In this document: positions 27,055 to 35,081 of the stretch, one piece after another
How positions within the stretch are numbered: position 1 is the first letter of the stretch
How the letters are laid out: the number at the start of each line of letters is the position of its first letter
From: Myxococcota bacterium
Lineage (GTDB): Bacteria; Myxococcota_A; UBA9160; UBA6930
Length of the DNA stretch: 64,000 nt
NCBI GenBank assembly: GCA_028285625.1
Contig: JANQOX010000013.1
Location: 1 to 64,000 of the forward strand
Reading direction: 5' to 3'
Notes under the pieces: generated by a model
The model's database searches: none
Seen by the model: only the letters and a program-made list of their open reading frames with translations
What the model was told of the DNA's origin: nothing
Position numbers and translations under genes: made by a program

Positions 27055-27321
27055 CTACTGCGGCGTGCCGAAGGGATCGCTGCCGAACGAGAGCGTGCTG
27101 CGGTGGAGGGGCGGAAAGACCTGGTCCTTGTCCTCGAAACGCATTCCGAGCGCGAGGAGGATCTTTCGCTTGGTGTCCATCCGACAGTTCATGCCCTTCT
27201 CGACACTGTGGATCGTGCGGAGGGCGACCTTGGCCTTGCGGGCCAGCTGCGCCTGGGTCATCAGGCGATGCTCTCGGAGCTCGCGTACGCGATTGGGAAA
27301 ATGGCCGTTGCTGTGGGTCAC
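27055..27321 (-). CDS. XRE-family HTH transcriptional regulator
   Basis: A small regulator, 88 residues from GTG 27321 (GAGG about 8 bases upstream). Most of it is a Cro/CI-type helix-turn-helix: RVRELREHRLMTQAQLARKA, then KVALRTIHSVEKGMNCRMDT with the recognition helix, and KRKILLALGMRF. A short tail (KDQVFPPLHRSTLSF) follows. The frame is also open to ATG 27417, adding 32 residues with lower GC at third positions, which I consider leader rather than coding. It lies 91 bases upstream of ptsP on the same strand and may regulate or be co-transcribed with it; that is inference. Confidence 0.82.
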   Translation of the reverse strand: MTHSNGHFPNRVRELREHRLMTQAQLARKAKVALRTIHSVEKGMNCRMDTKRKILLALGMRFEDKDQVFPPLHRSTLSFGSDPFGTPQ

Positions 27322-27810
27322 TGCGCGGTCCTCGAAATCCGGGAGCAGTGGGCGCTCCGTTCGAGGTTGCGTTTCGTCCTCACACCGGATTTCTTGAGGA
27401 ATAATCGCGGCTTGCATGCACCCGCCCTGCCGGCCCGGCGGCGGCATCTTCCCCTTCTATCCCGCGGGGGTGCGGCGACAGGCGCGTGGTGCTGACCCCA
27501 AAACGAGCCCTCATTACGCTTCGGCGACCGGCAACCCCGGACGCCTTCGAGGCCCGTATCGGGCCAAGATGAAGGCCGTCCCACGCCGGAGGCCCCGGGG
27601 AGTAGCCCGCTCGGCCTGGGTCCGGGAGACTCTGGGTGCCCATCTCCTGCAGCGCGGCGGTCCGGGGGGCAATCGCTGCACCGGGGCTCACGAGCCCGGC
27701 GCGCGGTGTCGATCCCGGGCATCCCTCCGCCGATGCCACGCGGACCAGGTGCTCCAGCCGCTGGAGCGCCCGGAAGGGCATGGAGAGACGCTTCGTCTCC
27801 TGGGGGTCCC
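27322..27810. other. 489-base region without a recognisable gene
   Basis: Between the divergent XRE and AsmA-like genes. Short open frames on both strands show no family resemblance. It contains an AT-richer patch (27380-27415), a perfect 6-bp hairpin GGCCCG-TAT-CGGGCC at 27551-27565 and an imperfect one near 27679-27698. It presumably holds both promoters. I could not match any riboswitch or RNA gene with confidence. Confidence 0.5.
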
Positions 27811-30432
27811 TTGCAGCGCAGCCTCGTGGTCATCGCGATGGGTCTGGTGCTGTTCGTGGCGGCCACCCTGGGCGGTTTCGTCTGGAGCGCCCGCCACGCG
27901 CCGGGCTGGGCGCGCGCCGAGCTCGAGCGCCAGCTGGCCCTCGCCGTGGACGCGCCGGTGCGGCTCGACCGGGTCCGACTCGGGCTGCGCGGTGGGATCC
28001 GCCTGGTCGCCGATGGCGCCTCGTTGGGGCCGACCGAGGGGGGCACGCACCTGGAAGCCGGCCAGATCGAGGGCTGGCTCGACCCGCTTGCCCTGGTGAC
28101 GGGCCGCCTGGTGCTCGACCGCTTCGTGGCTCGGGATGCGGACGTCTCGGTTCCGACGCCGCCGCCGGACAGCCCGCCCGTGCTCGAGACCTTCGAGACC
28201 CTGGCCCAGGCGCTGGCCGCGGGGCCCGTGCGACGGGTCGTCCTGGAAGAGACCTCCTTGTGGGCCGAAGGCCCCGACGGCAGCCGGGAGCTCTTGCTGG
28301 CCGGCATCGCCGGGGACGCCACCCGCAGCCGCATGCGGCCCGAGGGGCGCTTCGCGTTCGAAGCACGCATCGGCTCCGGCCGCGCCGGCATTCGCCTCGA
28401 GGGCCGCGCCGCACCCGGGACCACGCGCATGGTCGTAGACCTGGCCGCGATCGATCTGGCCACGCTACCCCGGGCGATTCGCGGCGACCTGCCGCTGCCG
28501 GCCCAGGGTTCGCTCTCGGGCCGGATCGACTGGTCCGCCCCGGCCGAGGGGCCGGACCGCTTCGAACTGGCGCTCGAGGGCGAGCACATCGCGGGCAGGC
28601 TGCCCGGTGCCGGTGCGGCCGCACCGCCGCAGGCGTTCGCCCTGGCGCGACCCACGCTCTCGGGCGTACTGCTCGCGGAAGCGGGGGGGCTCCGCGTGCG
28701 CGACGGGGTCCTCACCGACGGGGGCGCGCCGCTTCGCTTCGAAGGGCGCCTCGGCTCCGGCGGCGGCAAGGCGCCGCTCGCGTTGGCACTCCAGACCGAG
28801 GAGATCGAACTGGCGTCGCTGGTGGAACGGCTGCCGATGCCGCTTCCCCCCGCCGCGACCGAGCTGCTCGAACGCGTCGAGCGAGGGCATGTCGATCGGC
28901 TCGAGATCGAGATCGACACCACCGTGGACGGCTGGTCGCGAATCGGACGTCGCGGACCGTTGGCCCGCCCGGGAGACCTCCGAATCGAGCTGGCCCTGAG
29001 TGATCTGGACGTCGCGCTCGGCGAAGACGACCGGCTCGAAGCCGGGAGCGCCACGCTCCGCTACGACGGCGACCGGCTCGCGGTCGAGGGACTCCGGGGC
29101 CGGCGTCACGGCAAGCCGTTTCCGCGTACGAGTGGCGAGATCACGGGGCTGGCCCATCTGCGCGGGCTCGACGAGCTCCGCTGCCGAAGGCCCGCCGAGG
29201 GTGGACGCATCCCGGGCGCCCGGGAGCTGCTCGCCTGGATGCGCTCGCACCGCAAGGAGCCGAAGGTTCCCGGCTGGAACGAGCTGGCGGTCGAGGCCGA
29301 TTGGATCTCGCATCCGGAGCTGCTGTGCGGCATCGAACAGCTCGACGCGTCGCTGCGACCCTACGAAGCGGGGGGCGGTCTCGAGATCACCTTGCGCCAC
29401 GGGGTCTGGGCCGGCGTCGCGCTCTCGGGGGACGCCCGCATCACCGACCCCACGACCCGCGACGCGGGCGACGTCACCTTCCGCCTGGCGCTGGGTTCGC
29501 CCTTCGAGCCGGTTGCACTCGTCCCACCCAGCGAGCCCTGGGCCCGCGGTCGCTTCGATTGGAACGCGTTCCGGCTGGGCGGCTGGCGTGTGCTCGGCGC
29601 CCGCGGCGGCTTCGAGCTGCGCCAGGGAACGCTGCGCCTGTCCCAGGTGGACCTCGACCTCGCGCCAAGCGGCGTGATCGAGGGGGAAGTGGCGATCGAT
29701 CTCTCCCGGCCGACGCGCCTGTCCTACGAGGCCTCGCTGCGAGGAGCCGACCTCGACGTGACCGCCTTCGCTTCGGCCATGCGGGCGCGCGATCCGGGCC
29801 GGCTCTCGGGCACCCTGGCGGGCGAGGCGACCTTCCAGGGCGAGCTGCTGCGCGCGCGCTCGCCGCTCGCAAAGGCCGACGGAACCCTGCGCTTGCGCGC
29901 ACGCCACGGGCGCGTGGCGCGGGAGATGCCGATCGTGATGGCGCTACTCGTCGCGGACTCGCCGTTCTCGCCGATCAGCGATCTCGAGGAGATCCACTAC
30001 GAGCGCGCCGAAGCCGAGGCCGTGCTTCGCGAGGGCTGGTTCTCCACCGAGCGCATCGAGATCGAGGGCCCGTCCGCACGCATGCTGGCTACCGGGCGCC
30101 TCGCGGTCGAGAAGCCGCACGCCGTAGAGGGCGTGCTGGGCGTCCTGTTCTTTCCGGCCCTCGACTCGGTGATCGACTACGTACCCGTGCTGAACCGCGT
30201 GATCCTCGGGGAGAACGGCAACCTGATCGGCGCCTACTACGGGCTCTCGGGGCCCTGGGCGGAGCCCACCGCCCGCCTGATCCCGGTCAAGTCGCTGGTC
30301 AGCGGCCCCGCGAGCTTCGTGCTGGAGGACATCCCCAGCTTCTTGTGGGGCGGTCTCAAACGCATCCACTCGATCCTGATTCCGGCCGGGCCCGACCGCG
30401 TGGGGCAGACGCCGGTCCGGGTGGACTCCTAG
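27811..30432 (+). CDS. AsmA-like / YhdP-type envelope protein
   Basis: An 873-residue protein with one N-terminal membrane helix (VVIAMGLVLFVAATLGGFVW) and a very long, beta-rich periplasmic part with repeated 'LxLxGxxxGxLxGxID' texture, ending in an AsmA-like C-terminal domain (about 640-850) with SGTLAGEATFQG, ATGRLAVEKPHAVEGVLGVLFFPALDSVI and YGLSGPWAEPTARLIPVKSL. Proteins of this class are thought to bridge inner and outer membrane and move phospholipids. Start uncertain: TTG 27811 with GGGGG upstream is used here; GTG 27706 in the same frame adds 35 Pro/Gly-rich residues, and ATG 27838 is also possible. Its stop overlaps the next gene's start by one base. Confidence 0.8.
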   Translation: MQRSLVVIAMGLVLFVAATLGGFVWSARHAPGWARAELERQLALAVDAPVRLDRVRLGLRGGIRLVADGASLGPTEGGTHLEAGQIEGWLDPLALVTGRLVLDRFVARDADVSVPTPPPDSPPVLETFETLAQALAAGPVRRVVLEETSLWAEGPDGSRELLLAGIAGDATRSRMRPEGRFAFEARIGSGRAGIRLEGRAAPGTTRMVVDLAAIDLATLPRAIRGDLPLPAQGSLSGRIDWSAPAEGPDRFELALEGEHIAGRLPGAGAAAPPQAFALARPTLSGVLLAEAGGLRVRDGVLTDGGAPLRFEGRLGSGGGKAPLALALQTEEIELASLVERLPMPLPPAATELLERVERGHVDRLEIEIDTTVDGWSRIGRRGPLARPGDLRIELALSDLDVALGEDDRLEAGSATLRYDGDRLAVEGLRGRRHGKPFPRTSGEITGLAHLRGLDELRCRRPAEGGRIPGARELLAWMRSHRKEPKVPGWNELAVEADWISHPELLCGIEQLDASLRPYEAGGGLEITLRHGVWAGVALSGDARITDPTTRDAGDVTFRLALGSPFEPVALVPPSEPWARGRFDWNAFRLGGWRVLGARGGFELRQGTLRLSQVDLDLAPSGVIEGEVAIDLSRPTRLSYEASLRGADLDVTAFASAMRARDPGRLSGTLAGEATFQGELLRARSPLAKADGTLRLRARHGRVAREMPIVMALLVADSPFSPISDLEEIHYERAEAEAVLREGWFSTERIEIEGPSARMLATGRLAVEKPHAVEGVLGVLFFPALDSVIDYVPVLNRVILGENGNLIGAYYGLSGPWAEPTARLIPVKSLVSGPASFVLEDIPSFLWGGLKRIHSILIPAGPDRVGQTPVRVDS

Positions 30433-30953
30433 TGGCCCGCCGCAAGCGCCTCGCCCGGGCGCGCGACCAGGTGCTCTCGCGCGAACTCGCGGCCAAGGCC
30501 GTGCGCCGGGCGCAGCGCCGCGGCGAACGCGTGGTGTTCACCAGCGGCTGCTTCGACCTGCTGCACGTGGGCCATGTGCGAAGCCTCGAAGAGGCGCGGT
30601 CCCTGGGCGACCGGCTGATCGTGGCCATCAACACCGACGCCACGGTGCGCCGCCTGAAGGGCCCCACGCGGCCGCTGGTGCCTGCCCGCCAACGCGCCGA
30701 GGTGCTGGCGGCGCTGTCGTGCGTGGACTGGGTGACCACCTTCCGTGAAGCCACGCCGCGGGCCGCGCTCGCCGCCGTGCGCCCCGACGTATTCGCCAAG
30801 GGCGGCGATTGGCCGCTCGAGGTGCTGCTCGCCCAGGACGTGCCGCCGGGCCTCGACGTGACCGTACACCGGCTGCGCGAAGTACCGGGGGTCCGGACCA
30901 CGACCATCGCCGAGCGAGCCGCGCAGCCTGCCAAGCCCCCCCGGAAGGGCTAA
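30432..30953 (+). CDS. hldE: D-glycero-beta-D-manno-heptose 1-phosphate adenylyltransferase
   Basis: A 173-residue stand-alone version of the C-terminal domain of HldE/RfaE: it makes ADP-heptose for the lipopolysaccharide inner core. The nucleotidyltransferase HxGH motif is in TSGCFDLLHVGHVRSLEEA, NTDATVRRLKGPTRPLVP and RAEVLAALSCVDWV follow, and the C-terminal GVRTTTIAER matches the conserved ATP-binding segment. The N-terminal kinase domain of bifunctional HldE is absent, so a separate heptose kinase must be encoded elsewhere. It starts at a GTG sharing a base with the TAG of the AsmA-like gene, tying LPS synthesis to an envelope lipid-transport protein. Confidence 0.9.
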   Translation: MARRKRLARARDQVLSRELAAKAVRRAQRRGERVVFTSGCFDLLHVGHVRSLEEARSLGDRLIVAINTDATVRRLKGPTRPLVPARQRAEVLAALSCVDWVTTFREATPRAALAAVRPDVFAKGGDWPLEVLLAQDVPPGLDVTVHRLREVPGVRTTTIAERAAQPAKPPRKG

Positions 30954-31002
30954 CTCCGCGAAACGACCGCGGCGGTGCCGGCGTCTGTCCTAGTGTGGAC
31001 CG

Positions 31003-31021
31003 GCGCGACCCGCGGTCGCGC
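31003..31021 (+). other. Hairpin just upstream of the moxR ribosome-binding site
   Basis: GCGCGACC, loop CGC, GGTCGCGC: a perfect 8-bp stem ending 3 bases before GGAGGCGAGG, the moxR ribosome-binding region. It lacks a T-tract. It may separate the moxR operon from hldE or act in the leader. Confidence 0.4.
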
Positions 31022-31033
31022 ACGGAGGCGAGG

Positions 31034-32008
31034 ATGCCGGACGTCGAGCAGACGCTGAAGGAGCTGTCCGAGGGGATCGGCCGGGTCGTGGTCGGCCAGC
31101 GGAGTCTGGTCGAGGGGCTGCTGGTGGGCCTGCTCGCGGGGGGCCACGTGCTGGTCGAGGGCGTTCCGGGCCTCGCCAAGACCACTGCCGTCCGCACCCT
31201 GGCCAGCGTGCTGGGCCTGGGCTTCCACCGCATCCAGTTCACCCCCGACCTGCTGCCGGGCGACGTGGTGGGCACGCCGGTCTACCTGCCCGACGAGGGC
31301 CGCTTCAGCGTGCGGCGGGGCCCGATCTTCGCACCGGTGGTGCTGGCCGACGAGATCAACCGCGCACCGGCCAAGGTGCAGTCGGCGCTTCTCGAAGCGA
31401 TGGAAGAGCGCCAGGTCACCATCGGCGACGAGACCCTCCCGCTGCCGGACCCCTTCCTGGTGATGGCCACCCAGAACCCGCTCGACCTCGAGGGCACCTA
31501 CCCGCTGCCCGAAGCCCAGGTCGATCGATTCCTCCTGAAGCTGCTGGTGCCCTACCCCACCGCAGAAGAAGAGCGCGAGATCGTGGCCCGCGACGCCGCG
31601 CCCGAACCCGAACTCACGCCGGTGGTCGACGCCGAAGCCATCCGCACGCTGCGCTCGGAGACCCTGGCGGTACACGTGGCCGACTCGGTTGCGGACTACG
31701 CGGTTCGACTGGTGCGCGCCACGCGCGAGCGCGACCTCGGCGGTGCGCGGCTGCCCTCGCCTCACGAGCGGCCCGCCGCCGGCTCCGTGCAGGTGGGCGC
31801 GTCGCCGCGGGCCTCGGTCTACCTGGTGCGCACCGCGCGGGCGCGCGCCCTGCTCGAAGGCCGTCGCTATGCCACGCCCCACGACATCAAGCGCGTGGCC
31901 CCCGACGTCCTGCGCCACCGTCTGGTCCTCAGCTACGAGGCCGAAGCCGACGGCGTGCAGCGCGAGGAGGTCGTCGCCGCGCTGCTCGCCGCGGTCGAGA
32001 CGCCCTAG
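31034..32008 (+). CDS. MoxR-family AAA+ ATPase
   Basis: A 324-residue AAA+ chaperone-like ATPase. Walker A is GVPGLAKTTAVRTLA (about residues 45-58), Walker B is VVLADEINRAPAKVQSALLEAMEE, sensor 1 lies in FLVMATQNPLDLEGTYPLPEAQ with the sensor/Arg-finger region next to it, and the C-terminal lid domain is complete. MoxR ATPases act with von Willebrand factor A proteins to mature or remodel partners; here a DUF58 gene and Bat-type VWA genes follow on the same strand with minimal spacing. The ATG at 31034 has GGAGGCGAGG upstream; longer open frame before it is not conserved. First gene of the bat operon. Confidence 0.95.
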   Translation: MPDVEQTLKELSEGIGRVVVGQRSLVEGLLVGLLAGGHVLVEGVPGLAKTTAVRTLASVLGLGFHRIQFTPDLLPGDVVGTPVYLPDEGRFSVRRGPIFAPVVLADEINRAPAKVQSALLEAMEERQVTIGDETLPLPDPFLVMATQNPLDLEGTYPLPEAQVDRFLLKLLVPYPTAEEEREIVARDAAPEPELTPVVDAEAIRTLRSETLAVHVADSVADYAVRLVRATRERDLGGARLPSPHERPAAGSVQVGASPRASVYLVRTARARALLEGRRYATPHDIKRVAPDVLRHRLVLSYEAEADGVQREEVVAALLAAVETP

Positions 32009-32010
32009 CC

Positions 32011-32964
32011 GTGACCGCCGCCCCCGTCTTCACCGGCGCCGACCTCGAACGCGCCGCTCGCCTGCTGCTGGTGCGCAGTCGTCGCGAGGCCGCGGGCGGC
32101 CTGGCTGGCGGCTACCGCAGCGCCTTTCGCGGCGGAGGCGTCGAGTTCGACGAGTCGCGTCCCTACGTGCCCGGCGACGACGTGCGCTTCATCGACTGGA
32201 ACGCGCTGGCACGCACGGGCACGCCCTACGTGAAGCACCATCGCGAAGAGCGGGACCAGACCGTGATCCTCGCGCTCGACGTGTCGCGCAGCATGGGGTT
32301 CGGCAGCGAGGGGCCGGGCAAAGCCGCGGCCGCCTCCCACGCCGCGGCGCTGCTCACGGCTGCGGCCGTGCGCACGGGCGATCGGGTGGGTCTGCTCACC
32401 TTCGACCACGAGATTCGCTCGGAGATTCCGCCCGCGCGCGGCACGGGGCACTCCTGGCGCATCCTGCGCGCACTGGTCACGGCCGCGTCGGACAGCGCGG
32501 GCCGGACGGACCTGGCGGCGCCGCTGGCACGCATTCGCGGCGGCGTCTCCCGGCGCGCGGTGGTCGTGCTGATCTCGGACTTCCGCGACGAGAACCTGTT
32601 TGGCGAAGCCGCCGCGCCGGGTGCCGCGCAATCCGCGCGCGCCGACCTGGTGGCGCTCGCGCGCCGGAACGACGTGGTCGCGGTTCTCGTCCACGACCCG
32701 CGCGAGGAATCCCTGCCGCGCGTGGGGCGCATCCGCATCCGCGATGCCGAAGTGCCGGGGCGCGCGCTCGTTCTCCACTCGGGCACGGCGCGGGCGCGCC
32801 GCCGCTACCAGGTCGCCTGCGAAGTACGGCGCCAGGCCCTCGTCCACCGCCTGCGCGGCGACGGCGTCGACGTGCTCCCGCTGCGGAGCGACCGGGACCC
32901 GCTGCGTGCGCTGGCGCGCTTCTTCGAGCGCCACGGAAGCGACCGCCCGCGGAGCTTCGGATGA
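32011..32964 (+). CDS. DUF58 domain protein (VWA-like)
   Basis: A 317-residue DUF58 protein, the usual partner of MoxR ATPases. The signature RPYVPGDDVRFIDWNALART is followed by a VWA-like fold whose metal site reads LALDVSRSMGFG, an intact DxSxS motif, plus the later Asp in VVVLISDFRDENL. GTG start 2 bases after the moxR stop. The stop codon lies within the first unit of a 27-bp repeat that also carries the start of the next gene (ATGA overlap with the first repeat ATG at 32961). It probably recruits or presents substrates to the MoxR ring; inference from the family. Confidence 0.93.
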   Translation: MTAAPVFTGADLERAARLLLVRSRREAAGGLAGGYRSAFRGGGVEFDESRPYVPGDDVRFIDWNALARTGTPYVKHHREERDQTVILALDVSRSMGFGSEGPGKAAAASHAAALLTAAAVRTGDRVGLLTFDHEIRSEIPPARGTGHSWRILRALVTAASDSAGRTDLAAPLARIRGGVSRRAVVVLISDFRDENLFGEAAAPGAAQSARADLVALARRNDVVAVLVHDPREESLPRVGRIRIRDAEVPGRALVLHSGTARARRRYQVACEVRRQALVHRLRGDGVDVLPLRSDRDPLRALARFFERHGSDRPRSFG

Positions 32965-33029
32965 GCCGCCGTGGTGCGGAGCTTCGGATGAGCCGCCGCG
33001 GTGCGGAGCTTCGGATGAGCCGCCGCGGT
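32949..33029 (+). repeat. Three tandem 27-bp repeats carrying a ribosome-binding site and start codon
   Basis: Units at 32949-32975, 32976-33002 and 33003-33029 are identical except for one base (T versus C at position 24 of unit 1). Each contains GGAGCTTCGGATGAGC: a GGAG ribosome-binding site, 5-6 bases, then ATG (32961, 32988, 33015). All three ATGs are in one frame and the unit is nine codons, so earlier starts would add MSRRGAELR once or twice. Confidence 0.92.
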
Positions 33030-33992
33030 GCCATCGGGCTTGCGCTCGTCGCATTCGCGCTGGCGTGCTCCCAGGCCACGGCACCCGATCGCCCGACCGC
33101 GACGGTCGGCACCTCCGCCGCCTGGGTGATCGAGCCCCCGACCCTGGCGATCGGCGAAACCGCCACCATTGAACTGGGGGTGATCACGCCGCCCGACCGG
33201 CACGTGGCTCCGCAAGCCCCCCCCGATCCGGTGGCGGGCGTCTGGGTGCTGCGTACCGAGACGCCGGTACTCGAGCAGCAGCGCGAACGCTGGGTCCATC
33301 GGTTCCGCTTCCAGGTGCGCGCCCGCAACACCGGCCGCTTCGTCTGGCCCGAACGCGAGATCGACGTGGAAGGACCGGACGAAACGACCCAGGTGGTCGC
33401 CGCAGCACGCCCCTTCGAGGTATCGGAGCTGATGCCCGAGATGCCGACGCAGCGCACCTTCTTCTCGCTGCGTGCACCGGCCCCCCGGCGCGAGGGCGCG
33501 AGCCCGTGGGTCCCCGCCCTCGCCGGCGCCGCGGCCACGCTCGCCCTGATCGGTCTGGTGGCCCTGGTGCGGCGCGTTCGCGCGCGAACGGCGCCGGCCG
33601 CGACGACGCGTCTCGAGCCTCCGGCCTGGCGCCAGGCGCAAGCCGCCCTGGCCGCCGCCTACGAACTCGCCGAGAGCGACCCGGTGCGCGCGGCCGACAT
33701 GGCTTCGGCAGCGCTGAGGCTGCACGTGTCCAGGCGCTTCGCCACGCCCGCGCTCACCGACACCACCGAAGAGCTCACGTCGCGGCCGGCCCCGCCGAGC
33801 GCAGAGGACCGCTGGGAGCGCGTGACCGCCGTGCTGCGCGCCCTCGACGCGGTTCGTTTCCTGCCCGAAGCGCACTCGCGCCCGGGGGCCGACGCCGTGC
33901 GAAGCGCAGTGGACGAAGCGGCCCAACTGGTCGCGCGCGACGTGCCCCGCGGCTACGAGCCCGGTGCCGTGGGTGGGGCGCACGCCAGGTGA
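33015..33992 (+). CDS. DUF4381-like membrane protein of the MoxR/Bat operon
   Basis: A protein of 325 residues from the third repeat ATG (334 or 343 from the earlier ones). It has a lipoprotein-like or cleavable signal (about 5-19, FALACSQ), a beta-sandwich domain similar to the start of BatD proteins (TATVGTSAAWVIEPPTLAIGETATIELGV; split here into shorter motifs WVIEPPTLAIGE and RFRFQVRARNTGRF), one membrane helix (about 160-185) and a cytoplasmic helical domain to the end. This architecture and its position between DUF58 and BatA match DUF4381 proteins. Three in-frame starts lie in a tandem repeat; the third directly precedes the signal peptide. The stop overlaps the batA GTG. Confidence 0.72.
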   Translation: MSRRGAIGLALVAFALACSQATAPDRPTATVGTSAAWVIEPPTLAIGETATIELGVITPPDRHVAPQAPPDPVAGVWVLRTETPVLEQQRERWVHRFRFQVRARNTGRFVWPEREIDVEGPDETTQVVAAARPFEVSELMPEMPTQRTFFSLRAPAPRREGASPWVPALAGAAATLALIGLVALVRRVRARTAPAATTRLEPPAWRQAQAALAAAYELAESDPVRAADMASAALRLHVSRRFATPALTDTTEELTSRPAPPSAEDRWERVTAVLRALDAVRFLPEAHSRPGADAVRSAVDEAAQLVARDVPRGYEPGAVGGAHAR

Positions 33993-35068
33993 TCGAAGGC
34001 CTCGGCGGCCTCGTGGCGGACGCACTCGCCGCGGCCCTGCCCCAGGGCTTCGGGGGGTTCGCGTCCCCGGCCTGGCTGCTGCTGCTCGTCGTGGTGGCCC
34101 TCGGCGTCGGACTCGCTGCGCGTGCGCGGCCCGCGGCGATCCGTTGGCCTGCGTTGGCCGAGGCCCGCACGGCCGGGGCCGGCAGCGGCGATCTGCTGCG
34201 ATGGCTGGCGCTCGGCCTTCGCACGCTCGCCCTGGTGGCGCTGGTCCTGGTGCTGGCGCGCCCGGTGACCGAGTCGCGCGAGGTCCGCGACCGCCACGAG
34301 GGACTCGACATGGTCCTGGTGGTCGATGCGTCGGGCAGCATGCGCGCGCTCGACGCCCAGGTAGACGGCCAATGGCACACGCGGTTCGACCTGGCGCGCG
34401 AAGTCGTCGCGCGTTTCGGCAAACGGCGCGTGGCTGCGGGCGACCGCGTCGGACTGGTGGTGTTCGGCGACAGCGCCTTCACGCAATGCCCCCTCACCTC
34501 GGACGGGGACCTGCTTCGTGCCGCGCTCGATCGCGTGGAGCCGGGGATCGCAGGCGAAGCCACGGCACTGGGCGATGCGCTGGCCCTGGCGGTCAAGCGC
34601 GTCGCGCCCGAGGGCGAAGAGGCCGGGGCCCAGGGCCCGGCGGCCGGCCGCCTGGTGGTGCTGCTGACCGACGGCCGCGCGAACGCGGGCGCGGTGCCCA
34701 GCGAGGTGGCCGCCAGCCTGGCGGCGCAGCTGCGCACGCGGGTCCATACGGTGGGAATCGGGTCCCGGGGCGAGGTCGCCATGGCCCACCCGAACCGCGA
34801 GGGCGCAGTGCAGTTCGAACGCCACGACCTCGACCCCGAGACCCTCGAGCTGATCGCCCGCTCCACCGGAGGGCGCTTCTTCCACGCGCGCGCCTCGGCC
34901 GACCTCGAGGCGGTCTACGCCGAGATCGATGCGCTGGAGCGCGTGGAGCGGCCAGCGCCGCCTCGTGTTTCCGGCGCGCCGGCACCCGAGCCGTTTCTCG
35001 CGCTGGCCGGCGGCCTGCTGCTGCTCGAACTGCTCGTCGCGCGCATCGCCCTGCGGCCGCTGCCGTGA
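33989..35068 (+). CDS. BatA-like von Willebrand factor A membrane protein
   Basis: A 359-residue aerotolerance-operon VWA protein. An N-terminal helix (about 25-45), a second helix (about 70-90, LRTLALVALVLVLARPV), then the VWA domain with metal-site motif LVVDASGSMRALD, the Thr/Asp positions in GEATALGDALALAV and LVVLLTDGRANAG, and a last helix at the C-terminus (about 338-355). The loop after the metal site contains an extra DAQVDGQWHTR insertion. GTG start in a GTGA overlap with the preceding gene. In the family, BatA works with BatB and a MoxR ATPase at the inner membrane; the process is oxidative-stress or envelope related. Confidence 0.92.
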   Translation: MIEGLGGLVADALAAALPQGFGGFASPAWLLLLVVVALGVGLAARARPAAIRWPALAEARTAGAGSGDLLRWLALGLRTLALVALVLVLARPVTESREVRDRHEGLDMVLVVDASGSMRALDAQVDGQWHTRFDLAREVVARFGKRRVAAGDRVGLVVFGDSAFTQCPLTSDGDLLRAALDRVEPGIAGEATALGDALALAVKRVAPEGEEAGAQGPAAGRLVVLLTDGRANAGAVPSEVAASLAAQLRTRVHTVGIGSRGEVAMAHPNREGAVQFERHDLDPETLELIARSTGGRFFHARASADLEAVYAEIDALERVERPAPPRVSGAPAPEPFLALAGGLLLLELLVARIALRPLP

Positions 35069-35081
35069 GGATGTGAGCCTG

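Noticed and set aside
27480..27570. A CCGGCAACC-containing segment that recalls SAM riboswitches
   Set aside because: The other conserved elements and pairing order of SAM-I are absent; no methionine gene follows.
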